NCBI GenBank assembly: GCA_045542115.1
Contig: JAZQKK010000034.1
Coordinates: 1 to 47,985, forward strand
DNA from: RGIG995 sp045542115
GTDB taxonomy: Bacteria > Bacillota > Clostridia > Oscillospirales > UBA644
Length of the DNA stretch: 47,985 nt
Direction: 5' to 3'
The translations under genes and the position numbers were made by a program. Of this stretch, positions 1-9,085 are shown in pieces; positions within the stretch are counted from its first letter, which is position 1, and each line of letters begins with the position of its first letter. The notes under the pieces are model-generated. The model did no database searches. It had not been told where the DNA came from and worked only from the letters and a program-made list of their open reading frames with translations.

Positions 1-45
1 AGCAGATTTACAGTCTGTCCCCTTTGGCCACTTGGGTACTCTTCC
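1..45 (-). tRNA. tRNA-Tyr (GTA), 3' end cut off by the window edge
   Basis: On the minus strand the sequence from 45 down to 1 reads as the 5' acceptor strand, D arm and anticodon arm of a class II tRNA. The anticodon stem-loop GACTGTAAATC gives anticodon GTA, which is tyrosine. The variable arm, T arm and 3' end lie outside the window. It precedes tRNA-Thr by 19 bases on the other side, so the two are probably one tRNA transcript. Confidence 0.85.
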
Positions 46-64
46 ATATTCAGTTAGGTGAAAG

Positions 65-140
65 TGGAGCTGGTGGACGGATTCGAACCCCCGACCTGCT
101 GATTACAAATCAGCTGCTCTACCAGCTGAGCTACACCAGC
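65..140 (-). tRNA. tRNA-Thr (TGT)
   Basis: This is a complete 76-base cloverleaf on the minus strand. The acceptor GCTGGTG pairs perfectly with CACCAGC, the anticodon loop TTTGTAA gives anticodon TGT (threonine), and the T loop is TTCGAAT. The 3' CCA is encoded, with T as discriminator base. Confidence 0.97.
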
Positions 141-267
141 ATTTTTTAACGCTTGATTATTATATCACAGTTTTACACAAAATGCAAGGGGGTATTTGTG
201 AAAAATGTTTTACATTTTCCGGCTTTTTGCCCCTTTCTGCAAACCGGTCGTTTCCCGCAGGTTTTTA

Positions 268-296
268 TTGACAAATATAAATTATTATGTTATAAT
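268..296 (+). promoter_or_regulatory. Promoter of the femAB-like operon
   Basis: TTGACA at 268-273 and TATAAT at 291-296 are separated by 17 bp, and TG one base before the -10 makes it an extended -10 promoter. The predicted leader has a small GC hairpin at about 311-327 before the ribosome binding site GGAAGG. Confidence 0.9.
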
Positions 297-345
297 AAAT
301 CAGATGAGAAGGCCGCCTTAGGCGGTGTGATTTGGAAGGTTGATT

Positions 346-1596
346 ATGTATCGTTTCCAGGCAGATATTCCGGTTGCGGAATTTAATGAGTTTGTCGCAA
401 AAGCCTCCTTTGCTCCCATTCAGCAGACGGAAGCGTGGAGTAAGTTAAAGAACAATTGGACTTCCACTTTTTGCGGAATTTATAAGGAAGAACAATTGGT
501 GGGAGCAGCGCTGATTTTGATGCGCAAGCTTCTGCCCGGCTTTGTTTATGCCTACTGCCCCCGGGGTCCGGTAATGGACTTTACCGATAAAGAAGCTTTG
601 AAAACTTTTACCGAAGGGGCAAAAGAATTCTGCAAGACCCGGAGCGTTTATTTGTTGAAGATAGACCCACCCGTGGTCGTAGGAAAAACTCTCCCGGATA
701 TGGCGGAAGAATGTTATAACGACCCCTTTGATTTGGAACGGGGAAAGGCAGAATTTGAAAACATTACTGCTTTCGGTTTTCGTCATACGGGGTTTGGGAA
801 ATCCTTGGATTCCACAACACAACCCCGATATAACGCTGTGATCCCTCTAAAAGACCGGGAAGGAAACTTCCTTACTGCGCCTCAGTTCAAGAAAAATTAC
901 CGGCAGAAACTCCGGAAATACTTGGGAACTTTCCAATCGGCTCGCGGATTGTACTACCAGGGAGAAGAAGCGACGGAAGAAACGGTAGCTTCATTCAAAA
1001 AGATTCTGTCTTCCACCGAAGCGCGGCAGAACATTTCCCTGCGGAACGAAGGGTATTTCTCCCTTTTGGCGGAAGCCTTTGGAAACGACGCTTTTTTTGC
1101 ATTTGAAAAGTGCAACGTTGACGCTTATTTGGAAAATCTGCAAAAACGTTTGGCAAAAGAGCCGGAAAATCAAGAAAAAATTACCCAGCAGATTACCGAA
1201 GCGGAAGAAATTAAGGCGCAACGGGGAGAACAGATTCCCTTGGCGGCCCTTTTGACCGTCTATCCCCCCAATCAGACCGGGGTGCGGATTGCGGAATATC
1301 TTTACGCAGGGTCGGACCTTTCGGTCTTTTCATCGTTCTGTGCCACCTTGTGCGGGCTTTTCTCTCAATGTCATTTGTGCCAAGAGCGAAATTGCGATTT
1401 TCTGAACCTTGGAGGCGTTCCGGGAACCTTTGACGACGGTCTTTTCGATTTTAAAAATCCCTTCAATCCCATTATTGTGGAATACGCCGGAGAATTTGAC
1501 CTGCCGGTCTGCGGATGGAAATTCGCATTGATGGAAAAAGGACTTCCCTTGGCAAAGAAGTGCTACTCCAAACTGAGAAAACTCTTGCGAAAATAA
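346..1596 (+). CDS. FemA/FemB/MurM-family peptidoglycan bridge aminoacyltransferase
   Basis: The 416-residue protein matches the FemAB family, which adds amino acids from aminoacyl-tRNA to the stem peptide of lipid II in the cytoplasm. Visible features are the N-terminal acetyltransferase-like fold with AYCPRGPV, the run FKKNYRQKLRK, an insertion of about 45 residues rich in Glu, Lys and Gln (the helical arm typical of FemA/MurM), and a second fold with DFLNLGGVPG near the C-terminus. I chose ATG 346 rather than TTG 340 because GGAAGG at 334-339 sits 6 bases before 346 and would abut 340. It is the first gene of a four-gene operon. The amino acid added cannot be told from sequence. Confidence 0.88.
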   Translation: MYRFQADIPVAEFNEFVAKASFAPIQQTEAWSKLKNNWTSTFCGIYKEEQLVGAALILMRKLLPGFVYAYCPRGPVMDFTDKEALKTFTEGAKEFCKTRSVYLLKIDPPVVVGKTLPDMAEECYNDPFDLERGKAEFENITAFGFRHTGFGKSLDSTTQPRYNAVIPLKDREGNFLTAPQFKKNYRQKLRKYLGTFQSARGLYYQGEEATEETVASFKKILSSTEARQNISLRNEGYFSLLAEAFGNDAFFAFEKCNVDAYLENLQKRLAKEPENQEKITQQITEAEEIKAQRGEQIPLAALLTVYPPNQTGVRIAEYLYAGSDLSVFSSFCATLCGLFSQCHLCQERNCDFLNLGGVPGTFDDGLFDFKNPFNPIIVEYAGEFDLPVCGWKFALMEKGLPLAKKCYSKLRKLLRK

Positions 1597-1655
1597 GAAT
1601 CGGAATCCCGAAAACGGGAATTACTATAAACAGATAATAAAGAGAGGGTAAACCT

Positions 1656-3230
1656 ATGAAACTCAATTACAAACGCACCATCCTTGTGGGGTTTGCATTT
1701 TTCCTGATTTGTGCTTTTTGGCAAATCTACGACGTAACCATTGCAATGACCCTGACCAGTAAATTCGGGATGAGCCAGACCGCCTCCGGAATTATTATGG
1801 CGTTGGACAATATTTTGGCGCTGTTTATGCTGCCTCTGTTCGGAGGGATTTCAGACCGCCACAAGGGGAAAAGCGGACGCAGAACCCCCTTTGTCCGCAC
1901 CGGGGCGATTCTTGCGGTGGCGTTTTTGATGCTTTTGTCTTTCGCAGACAACGCGCAACTGAAACAAATTGAAAAATACACAAAAGTCAATGACCCCGCC
2001 ACAATGGAAATCATTTATGAAGAGCAAAAAGATACCGTTTTGCAAACGCCCGAAGGGGTGGACTTCAAACTTTCGGATCTCTACACCAAAGAACAGTTTG
2101 CTCAACTGACGACCGACTCGAAGACCACCGAAACCAACAGTTTCGGAAGAGAAGTGGAAGTCAATCTCTACACCCGTCACGTGGTCCCCGCACGGCAAGC
2201 CTGTGCCGCAACGGTGACGGAACAGCATCCCACCACCGTTATTTTCTTTATTGGAATTTTGCTGTTGCTTCTCATTTCGATGGCGACGTTCCGCACTCCT
2301 GCCGTGGCTTTGATGCCCGACGTTACGTTAAAACCCCTTCGTTCTAAGGCAAACGCCGTTATCAATCTGATGGGGAACGCCGGAGGGATTATCGTTTTGG
2401 GAATCGGCTCGGTGTTAGCCATTTCAAAAGTCAAGAATGCCTATATGAGTTATACCGGCGTCTACGCCATCGTAGGCGGGATTATGCTTACGGCATTGAT
2501 TCTGTTCCTTCTCACCGTCAAAGAACCTAAATGGGTGGCAGAAATGCAGGCGGAAAGCGTCCGGTTGGGATTGGACAAAGAAGAAAAACCCCAGGAAGAG
2601 GGTAGCAAAAATAAATTAGATAAAGCAAAACTGAAAAGTTTGATTTTTATGCTGGCCTCTATCGTTCTGTGGTTCTTTGGATATAACGCCATCACGTCGA
2701 AATATACCGTCTATGCCCAGAACGTTTTAGACAAAGACGCTACCACTACTTTACTTTTGGCCAACGTCGCTGCCATTATCGCCTATCTGCCCGTCGGCTT
2801 CATTGCCTCTAAAATCGGCAGAAAAAAGACTATTCTTGCGGGAATCGCGATGCTGTTTACCGCCTTTTTGGCTGGTTGCTTCCTGACCGCCTCTTCTCCC
2901 TCGTGGCTGATGTCGATTATGTTCTGTCTGGCCGGCGTGGCTTGGGCAACCATCAACGTCAACTCCTTCCCGATGGTGGTGGAAATGTGTACCGGGGCGG
3001 ACGTCGGGAAATACACCGGCTATTACTACACCGCTTCGATGGCAGCACAGTCGTTGACCCCCACCGTTTCCGGTCTGTTTATGGATAACGTTGCAATGAC
3101 CAGCCTCTTCCCCTACGCGGTGGTATTCGTAGGGCTTTCCTTCGTCACGATGCTCTTTGTCAAGCACGGAGACTCCAAGCCGATGGCAAAAAAGAGCGTA
3201 ATGGAACAGTTTGAGGAGGATGCGGAATGA
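1656..3230 (+). CDS. MFS transporter, SLC45/GPH sugar-cation symporter-like
   Basis: This is a 524-residue polytopic membrane protein with about 12 hydrophobic segments. The loop SDRHKGKSGRRTPF (residues 66-79) and the later RTPAVALMPD (213-222) are characteristic of SLC45/GPH-type sugar:cation symporters. Between the third and fourth hydrophobic segments there is a hydrophilic insert of about 95 residues (roughly 98-194), which by topology should be extracytoplasmic and is unusual for the family. A central acidic/lysine-rich loop near residues 305-330 separates the two halves. The ribosome binding site is AGAGAGGG. It lies 59 bases after the FemAB gene and its stop overlaps the next start. 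The substrate is unknown; a glycoside is likely from family membership. Confidence 0.85.
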   Translation: MKLNYKRTILVGFAFFLICAFWQIYDVTIAMTLTSKFGMSQTASGIIMALDNILALFMLPLFGGISDRHKGKSGRRTPFVRTGAILAVAFLMLLSFADNAQLKQIEKYTKVNDPATMEIIYEEQKDTVLQTPEGVDFKLSDLYTKEQFAQLTTDSKTTETNSFGREVEVNLYTRHVVPARQACAATVTEQHPTTVIFFIGILLLLLISMATFRTPAVALMPDVTLKPLRSKANAVINLMGNAGGIIVLGIGSVLAISKVKNAYMSYTGVYAIVGGIMLTALILFLLTVKEPKWVAEMQAESVRLGLDKEEKPQEEGSKNKLDKAKLKSLIFMLASIVLWFFGYNAITSKYTVYAQNVLDKDATTTLLLANVAAIIAYLPVGFIASKIGRKKTILAGIAMLFTAFLAGCFLTASSPSWLMSIMFCLAGVAWATINVNSFPMVVEMCTGADVGKYTGYYYTASMAAQSLTPTVSGLFMDNVAMTSLFPYAVVFVGLSFVTMLFVKHGDSKPMAKKSVMEQFEEDAE

Positions 3231-4054
3231 TTTGGCTTTGGCTTTCTCTGGGAATTTTAGGCCTTCTTCTGCTGTGTTTTCTCGTTTTTCTGTTTCTTAT
3301 CAAACCCCGTTCGGTTCGTAAGCGTCCCGATACCTCTGCCTTTGTGGGCAAAGAATATGCTCATCGTGGGCTTCACACCAAGCACGTACCGGAAAATTCC
3401 CTGCGGGCCTTCCAAGGGGCGGTTGACCGGGGGCTGGGTATCGAATTGGACATTCAGTTATCCAAAGACGGACAAGTGATGGTCTTTCACGATTTGACCT
3501 TAAATCGCGTGGCAGGTGTGGACGGAAGGGTTATCGACTATACGGCGGAAGAACTTTCCAAAATGTCGTTGAACGGACAGACAGACGGAATTCCCACCCT
3601 GCAACAGGCGTTGGAATTGGTAAACGGGCAGATTCCTTTGATTATTGAGTTTAAAATCCCGGGATTTGACCTTTCGGTCTGTCCGAAAGCCTTTGAAATT
3701 CTGGATAACTACACCGGCCCCTACTGTGTAGAATCCTTTCATCCCTTCGTGTTGGATTGGATGCGAAAAAACCGCCCGAATATCCTTCGGGGGCAGCTGT
3801 CCTCCAACTTCTTCGGACACAAAGAACCGGGGAATCGTCTGCAACTTTTTGCCGTCAAGCACCTGCTTTTAAACGTCATCGCAAGACCGGATTTCATCGC
3901 CTACGATATTCGATACCCGAATACCTGGGCTTTCCGTCTTTGCCGGGACGTTTGGCGCGCTCTTCCCATCGGCTGGACCATTCGGACCAAGGATGAATTA
4001 GAAGAAGCAAAACAGCACTTTGACGGTTGGATTTGCGAAAACATCTATGAGTGA
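3227..4054 (+). CDS. Membrane-anchored glycerophosphodiester phosphodiesterase family protein
   Basis: The 275-residue protein has one N-terminal transmembrane segment (about residues 2-25) followed by a GDPD TIM-barrel domain. HRG (46-48), PENS, the metal ligands in ELD (E73, D75) and the catalytic FHD (H88) are all present, as is IIEFK further on. GDPDs hydrolyse glycerophosphodiesters to sn-glycerol 3-phosphate and an alcohol. The positive residues after the helix (KPRSVRKRP) suggest that the domain faces the cytoplasm, which is less usual than a secreted form. The start overlaps the transporter stop (ATGA), so the two are translationally coupled. Confidence 0.9.
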   Translation: MIWLWLSLGILGLLLLCFLVFLFLIKPRSVRKRPDTSAFVGKEYAHRGLHTKHVPENSLRAFQGAVDRGLGIELDIQLSKDGQVMVFHDLTLNRVAGVDGRVIDYTAEELSKMSLNGQTDGIPTLQQALELVNGQIPLIIEFKIPGFDLSVCPKAFEILDNYTGPYCVESFHPFVLDWMRKNRPNILRGQLSSNFFGHKEPGNRLQLFAVKHLLLNVIARPDFIAYDIRYPNTWAFRLCRDVWRALPIGWTIRTKDELEEAKQHFDGWICENIYE

Positions 4055-4061
4055 GGTTTTT

Positions 4062-5003
4062 ATGAACATTCGGGAAATTGAAAACTACAAAGAATTCGGC
4101 AAGGTCGTCGTTCTGGAAAACAAGGTAATCGAAGCCTACGTTACCGTAGACGTGGGTCCGCGAATCATCCGGTTTGGATTTATCGGCGGTCAAAACCTGA
4201 TGCAAGACGACCGGACGCTGTTGGGCAGTTTGACCGATAAGAAATTTGAAGACTATTTTGGAGAAGGAAAAGCGTGGGAAAACCTGGGCGGACACCGCAT
4301 CTGGCTCTCCCCCGAGTCTTATCCGGAAACCTATTATCCGGACTTAGACCCCGTAGAGTACCGCATTGAACCCGACGGAAAAACCGTCTCCTTCTATCCC
4401 CCCTTCGAAACGGAAAATTCGGTCTTCAAAGAATTGGTCCTTACCCTTCCGGAAGAAGAGGAAGCTACGATGCTTGTCACGATGAGAACCACAAACGTCG
4501 GATTGAAGCCCTTGCGGTTTTCTCTTTGGGGGCTGACGGTTTCGGCCCAGAACGGCACGGCCATCATTCCGATGAATACCGACGATACGGGACTTCTTTC
4601 CAATCGAACCATCGTGGCCTGGCCCTATACGAATCTGGGAGACGCCCGGGTAAAGTGGATGAACAAATACGTCACCCTGCGGCAAGACCCCAACGGTGAC
4701 GGTCCCTTTAAATTGGGCTTCGACTTAAAGGGCGGGAAAGTACATTATCTTTTAAACGACGAAGTGTTCACCAAATACCATATGACCCATCACCCCGACG
4801 CAACCTATCCCGATAACGGATGTTCTTTTGAAATCTATACCAACCCCAATTTCATTGAAATTGAAAGCCTCTCTCCCCTCTGTGACGTGGCTCCCGGAAG
4901 CCGCAGTGAACTGACCGAACTGTGGAAACTGCAAAAATCTCCCGTGGAACATCCCGACCTTTCTTCCGACGAATCCATTGATTCCTTCTTGGCACAATTA
5001 TAA
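4062..5003 (+). CDS. Galactose mutarotase-like (DUF4380-like) protein
   Basis: The 313-residue protein is predicted to be a beta-sandwich of the galactose mutarotase superfamily. Early GPRIIRFGFIGGQN, then GGHRIWLSPESYPETYYPD and SLWGLTVSAQNGTAIIP resemble DUF4380 proteins, which bind sugars but have no settled reaction. There is no signal peptide. The start at 4062 is preferred over the longer frame from 4020 because GTGAGG lies 5 bases before it and the longer frame would overlap the GDPD gene by 35 bases. It closes the operon and is followed by a strong terminator. Its position beside a sugar-type transporter suggests a role in handling the imported compound; this is inference. Confidence 0.75.
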   Translation: MNIREIENYKEFGKVVVLENKVIEAYVTVDVGPRIIRFGFIGGQNLMQDDRTLLGSLTDKKFEDYFGEGKAWENLGGHRIWLSPESYPETYYPDLDPVEYRIEPDGKTVSFYPPFETENSVFKELVLTLPEEEEATMLVTMRTTNVGLKPLRFSLWGLTVSAQNGTAIIPMNTDDTGLLSNRTIVAWPYTNLGDARVKWMNKYVTLRQDPNGDGPFKLGFDLKGGKVHYLLNDEVFTKYHMTHHPDATYPDNGCSFEIYTNPNFIEIESLSPLCDVAPGSRSELTELWKLQKSPVEHPDLSSDESIDSFLAQL

Positions 5004-5029
5004 ACCAAAACGGTATGTAAAACTCTATA

Positions 5030-5069
5030 AAAAAGAATCCGTGCAGAAAACCTGTACGGATTCTTTTTC
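5030..5069. terminator. Bidirectional intrinsic terminator
   Basis: A 17-bp stem (one G-T wobble) closes a 5-base loop, and the arms run into A5 on one side and T5 on the other. It can end both the operon from the left and clpC from the right. Confidence 0.92.
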
Positions 5070-5071
5070 TT

Positions 5072-7519
5072 TTATTCAGCGTCTGTTTGTTTGGTAAATT
5101 TCAAAGCATCTTGGGAAGCTGTGACAGAGACGGCATCTCCCCTGACAAAATCCCCGGCGAGCATTTTTTCCGCCAAGGGGTCTTCCACCAAGGTCTGAAT
5201 TGCCCGGCGTAGAGGTCTTGCGCCGTAAGCGGCGTCAAACCCTTTGTCGGCAAGGAAATCCAGAGCCTCGTCGGTCAGGGACAGGGTAATTCCCATTTCC
5301 GACAAGCGTTTGGTCACTTGTTCGGTGAGGCGAAGAGCAATCTGGCGAATGTCTTCTTTTTTCAGTTGAGAGAAGACAATCATATCGTCGATACGGTTCA
5401 AAAATTCCGGACGGAAGGTGTGCTTTAATTCACCCATTACACTTTCCCGAATTTCTTCTTGGGTCCGGACAAATTCTCCCTCCGAAGGAGCAAAGCCCAA
5501 TTGCTTTTTCTTTTCCGCAATATTCTTGGCCCCCACGTTGCTGGTCATAATGATGACGGTATTTTTGAAATCCACCGTTCGTCCCTGTCCATCGGTCAAC
5601 TGACCGTCGTCCAAGACTTGAAGCATCACGTTAAACACGTCGGGATGCGCCTTTTCGACCTCGTCAAACAGTACCACGGCGTAGGGCTTGCGGCGAACCT
5701 TTTCGGTCAGTTGACCGCCTTCGTCGTACCCCACGTAGCCCGGAGGCGAACCTATCAGCCGGGAAACCGTGTGCTTTTCCATATATTCGGACATATCGAT
5801 GCGAATCATTGCCGATTCGTCGCCGAACATTACCTCGGCCAAGGCTTTGGAAAGTTCGGTCTTCCCCACCCCCGTGGGACCTAAGAACAGGAACGAGCCG
5901 ATGGGGCGTTTGGGGTCTTTCAACCCGACCCGACCCCGACGGATGGCCCGGGAAACGGCTACGACCGCTTCGTCCTGACCGACGACCCGTTGATGGAGAA
6001 TGGATTCCATATTCAGAAGCCGTTGTCCTTCCTCGGAAATCAACTTTCGGACGGGAATCCCGGTGGATTGGGAAATCACTTCCTGAATCTCTTCCGCACT
6101 TACGGTCAATTCTCTTCCGGCGGCCTGTTCGCTCCATTTTTTCTTCAAATCGTCCAATTCCGCCTTTTTGGCCTTTTCTTCGTCCCGAATCCGCGCGGCC
6201 TCTTCAAAATTCTGATTGCGGACCGCATCTTCCTTTTCGGCGCCAAGCCGGGCAATCTCCTCTTCCTTTTCCTTCAAATCCGGAGGCGAGGTCAAATTGG
6301 AGATACGGAGACGGGAAGCAGCTTCGTCCATCAAATCAATGGCTTTATCCGGCAAGAAGCGGTCTTGGATATACCGTTTGCTCAATTTGACGGCAGCCTC
6401 AATTGCTTCATCGGTGATACGGACTTTATGATGGGCCTCGTACTTATCCCGAAGGCCTTTCAAAATTTCAATGGCGTCTTCCACGGTAGGTTCCGCCACG
6501 ATGATGGGCTGGAAGCGACGTTCCAAAGCCGCATCCTTTTCAATGTTCTTGTGATATTCGTTGAGGGTCGTGGCTCCGATGACTTGAATTTCGCCCCGGG
6601 CAAGGGACGGCTTTAAGATGTTGGCCGCATCCATCGCACCTTCCGCGGAACCAGCCCCTACCAAAACGTGTAATTCGTCAATAAAGAGAATCACGTTTCC
6701 GGCCTTTTTCACTTCGTCGATAACGTTTTTCAATCGCTCTTCAAAATCGCCCCGGTATTTGGAGCCGGCGAGCATCGATGCGATATCCAACGTCACCACC
6801 CGTTTGTCTTTCAACATTTCGGGAACGGCTCCGTCTACGATGTGCTGAGCCAACCCCTCGGCAATGGCCGTCTTTCCGACGCCCGGTTCTCCAATCAAAC
6901 AGGGATTGTTCTTGGTGCGGCGGGACAGCACTTGAATCACACGGGCAATTTCATCGCTTCTCCCGATGACCGGGTCCACTTTTCGTTCTTTGGCCTGCTC
7001 GGTCAAATCCACGCCGTATTGGTCCAATCCGGGGGTTTTTCCACCGGATTTTTTTCCGGTTCCTTTTTTCTGAGAATTAGAAGGAACGATTCCCAACAGT
7101 TCCAAAACTTCGGCGGCAACCTCTCGGGGGTCTGCCCCTTCTCCGTCCATCATCTCTACGGCTTTACAGTCAGATTCTTTCAGCAAAGCCAACAAAAGAT
7201 GCTCCGTACCGATAATGTTGTGTCCCAATTGACGGGCTTCCACGTAAGATTGCTCCAAAATTTTCTTCATTCGGGGCGTCATATCCTGTCCGGATACGTT
7301 GGAAGGAGCTCCGGTTCCCACCGATTCGGCGATACGGCTGATCAACCCTTCCACGGTAATCCCCGCGTCGGCCAGAGCCTTTTGTGCCACGCTGTCTTCG
7401 GTCTGAGTCAGCCCAACCAAAAGATGTTCCGTTCCAAAATAGGAATGGCCCAATTCCCGGGCGGCCTGTAAGGCGAAATTTAACGCCATCGTTGCTTTTT
7501 GAGAGAAATTATTAAACAT
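5072..7519 (-). CDS. clpC: ATP-dependent Clp protease ATP-binding subunit ClpC
   Basis: At 815 residues this has the full ClpC architecture. Two Clp-N repeats occupy residues 1-145, AAA+ domain D1 has Walker A GEPGVGKT (210-217) and Walker B VILFIDE, a UVR/middle coiled-coil segment lies near 417-460, and D2 has Walker A GPTGVGKT (547-554). An LGF tripeptide in D2 is the expected ClpP contact loop. ClpC unfolds proteins, including arginine-phosphorylated ones marked by McsB, and feeds them to ClpP. It is the last gene of ctsR-mcsA-mcsB-clpC, 33 bases after mcsB, with an AGGTG-type ribosome binding site. Regulation is by the CtsR boxes at the operon head. Confidence 0.97.
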   Translation of the reverse strand: MFNNFSQKATMALNFALQAARELGHSYFGTEHLLVGLTQTEDSVAQKALADAGITVEGLISRIAESVGTGAPSNVSGQDMTPRMKKILEQSYVEARQLGHNIIGTEHLLLALLKESDCKAVEMMDGEGADPREVAAEVLELLGIVPSNSQKKGTGKKSGGKTPGLDQYGVDLTEQAKERKVDPVIGRSDEIARVIQVLSRRTKNNPCLIGEPGVGKTAIAEGLAQHIVDGAVPEMLKDKRVVTLDIASMLAGSKYRGDFEERLKNVIDEVKKAGNVILFIDELHVLVGAGSAEGAMDAANILKPSLARGEIQVIGATTLNEYHKNIEKDAALERRFQPIIVAEPTVEDAIEILKGLRDKYEAHHKVRITDEAIEAAVKLSKRYIQDRFLPDKAIDLMDEAASRLRISNLTSPPDLKEKEEEIARLGAEKEDAVRNQNFEEAARIRDEEKAKKAELDDLKKKWSEQAAGRELTVSAEEIQEVISQSTGIPVRKLISEEGQRLLNMESILHQRVVGQDEAVVAVSRAIRRGRVGLKDPKRPIGSFLFLGPTGVGKTELSKALAEVMFGDESAMIRIDMSEYMEKHTVSRLIGSPPGYVGYDEGGQLTEKVRRKPYAVVLFDEVEKAHPDVFNVMLQVLDDGQLTDGQGRTVDFKNTVIIMTSNVGAKNIAEKKKQLGFAPSEGEFVRTQEEIRESVMGELKHTFRPEFLNRIDDMIVFSQLKKEDIRQIALRLTEQVTKRLSEMGITLSLTDEALDFLADKGFDAAYGARPLRRAIQTLVEDPLAEKMLAGDFVRGDAVSVTASQDALKFTKQTDAE

Positions 7520-7552
7520 TCTTCCTTCACCTCTTGTTGTGTGAAAATCCCA

Positions 7553-8554
7553 TTATTTCAGCCGGTTGCGAACCAGTTGCGCCCGCCGTTGGTCCCGTTC
7601 TCCGTCGGATTGAGCCTCGCCGGTGAGCATCAGATTGTACGGCTGACATTCGATAAACAACCGGTCCAAATCGGTCAGATTTAACTCCAAAAGTTTTTGC
7701 TCCGCTCCGAGACGGACCTTGGAATACAACGCCCGAAATTCCGCAGACGTCAACATCCGACATTCCTTCAAAACTCCGTAGGCCCGGAACAATTCGTCCT
7801 GTCCCCGAAGGTCGGAATAAAGATGTTCTCTTGCCGTCTTTTCCGAATCGCAAATCTGTGCCACGATGCGGTCAAGAAGGGCAATCGTCTCTTCTTCGCT
7901 CATCCCAAGGGAAACGGCATTGGACACTTGATACAGACAGGCTCCAGCCTGGGTCCCTTCTCCATACAATCCCCGGACGGTAATTCCAACCTGGGAGACT
8001 GAATTTATCACCCGGTCCATCAATCCCCGACGGGTCAAGGCAGGCAGATGCAACATAACCGAAGCCCGAATCCCCGTACCAAGATTGGTGGGGCAGGAGG
8101 TAAGATAACCGTATTTTTCGGAAAAGGCGTATTCCACCTTACTGTCGATATAATCGTCGAGACGGTTGATAGATTGATACAACGCGTCCAGACAAGGACC
8201 GGCGCCCATTGCCTGAATCCGAAGGTGGTCTTCCTCGTTCACCATCACCGACAGCGTCTTACTGCGCCCCAAAAGAAGGGCGGAGCGGGAAGATTCCCGG
8301 GCAAATTCGGGGGAGATAAGATGCTCTTCCATCATCGCTCCCGCTTGAACGGAAGAGACGTTTTTCATATCCAGAAAATCAAAGGATTCTTCCGGGTATT
8401 CCCGGAGCAGTCCGTGCAGTTCTTCCTTCATTTCCTCTGCGGCCTTGTCGGAAAGCCGGGTGGGGAAGGGATATTTTTTCAAGTTCCGGGCAAGGCGGAT
8501 GCGTGACGAGACCACCATTCCGGGGTCAATACGTTTTTCATTGGATTGACTCAC
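7553..8554 (-). CDS. mcsB: Protein-arginine kinase McsB
   Basis: The 333-residue protein is an ATP:guanido phosphotransferase-type kinase. SSRIRLARNLKKYPFP near the N-terminus, VNEEDHLRIQAM in the middle and CPTNLGTGIRASVMLHLP are the nucleotide- and guanidinium-binding landmarks of McsB. It phosphorylates arginines on misfolded proteins and on CtsR, marking them for ClpC-ClpP. The start is GTG at 8554, overlapping the mcsA stop as GTGA, with GGGAGA upstream. It is slightly shorter than the usual 350-360 residues but no core motif appears to be missing. Confidence 0.96.
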   Translation of the reverse strand: MSQSNEKRIDPGMVVSSRIRLARNLKKYPFPTRLSDKAAEEMKEELHGLLREYPEESFDFLDMKNVSSVQAGAMMEEHLISPEFARESSRSALLLGRSKTLSVMVNEEDHLRIQAMGAGPCLDALYQSINRLDDYIDSKVEYAFSEKYGYLTSCPTNLGTGIRASVMLHLPALTRRGLMDRVINSVSQVGITVRGLYGEGTQAGACLYQVSNAVSLGMSEEETIALLDRIVAQICDSEKTAREHLYSDLRGQDELFRAYGVLKECRMLTSAEFRALYSKVRLGAEQKLLELNLTDLDRLFIECQPYNLMLTGEAQSDGERDQRRAQLVRNRLK

Positions 8555-9057
8555 TGTTCCGAATCTCCCTTCTCCTGTTTTGCTTCCAATTCCCGGATTT
8601 TATCCCGCAGAACCGTGGCTTCTTCAAAGTTTTCGGTTTTTACCGCTTCCGCAAGTTTTTGTTTCAGAGAAGCAACGTCGTCGGTCTTTTCATCCTGCGA
8701 CGCGTGGGGGACCTTGCCGGTGTGGACCTTGTTCCCGGAGATGCGGGGCAGTAATTTCCGCAGATAATCCCGAAACGTATCGTAACAGTCGGCGCACCCC
8801 ATCATCCCGGAACCGGAAACCTCTTTCAGAGAAATTCCGCAGGTGGGACAAACGGCGGCGGAAGGAACGGTATAAGAACCCAAAAGGTCAGACATTGCAC
8901 TGAAACCCAGCCCAAAATGACCGAAATTCATCATCGAATCCCCAAGACCTAACTTGGCGGCACATTCGGAGCAGAGAAACACTTCACGGGTTTTTCCGTT
9001 TACGGTTTGCTTGAAATAAGTGGTGGCAGTGTTCTTTTTGCAGTTTTCGCAAAGCAT
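8551..9057 (-). CDS. mcsA: McsA, zinc-finger/UVR activator of McsB
   Basis: The 168-residue protein has two zinc-knuckle pairs, C3/C6 with C29/C32 and C70/C73 with C88/C91. A C-terminal UVR motif follows (about residues 131-160, with the typical ENFEEATVLRDKIREL). McsA activates the McsB kinase and connects it to ClpC. It lies 28 bases after ctsR and overlaps mcsB by 4 bases. The first finger has the same cysteine spacing as the N-terminus of the ClpE-like protein at 13429-15747. Confidence 0.95.
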   Translation of the reverse strand: MLCENCKKNTATTYFKQTVNGKTREVFLCSECAAKLGLGDSMMNFGHFGLGFSAMSDLLGSYTVPSAAVCPTCGISLKEVSGSGMMGCADCYDTFRDYLRKLLPRISGNKVHTGKVPHASQDEKTDDVASLKQKLAEAVKTENFEEATVLRDKIRELEAKQEKGDSEQ

Positions 9058-9085
9058 AACAATAACTCCTTTTCTGTTTCTATTA

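Noticed and set aside
1597..1655. Small hairpin TCCCG-AAAA-CGGGA between the FemAB and transporter genes
   Set aside because: The stem is short and there is no T tract, and no separate promoter follows. I treat the genes as one operon.
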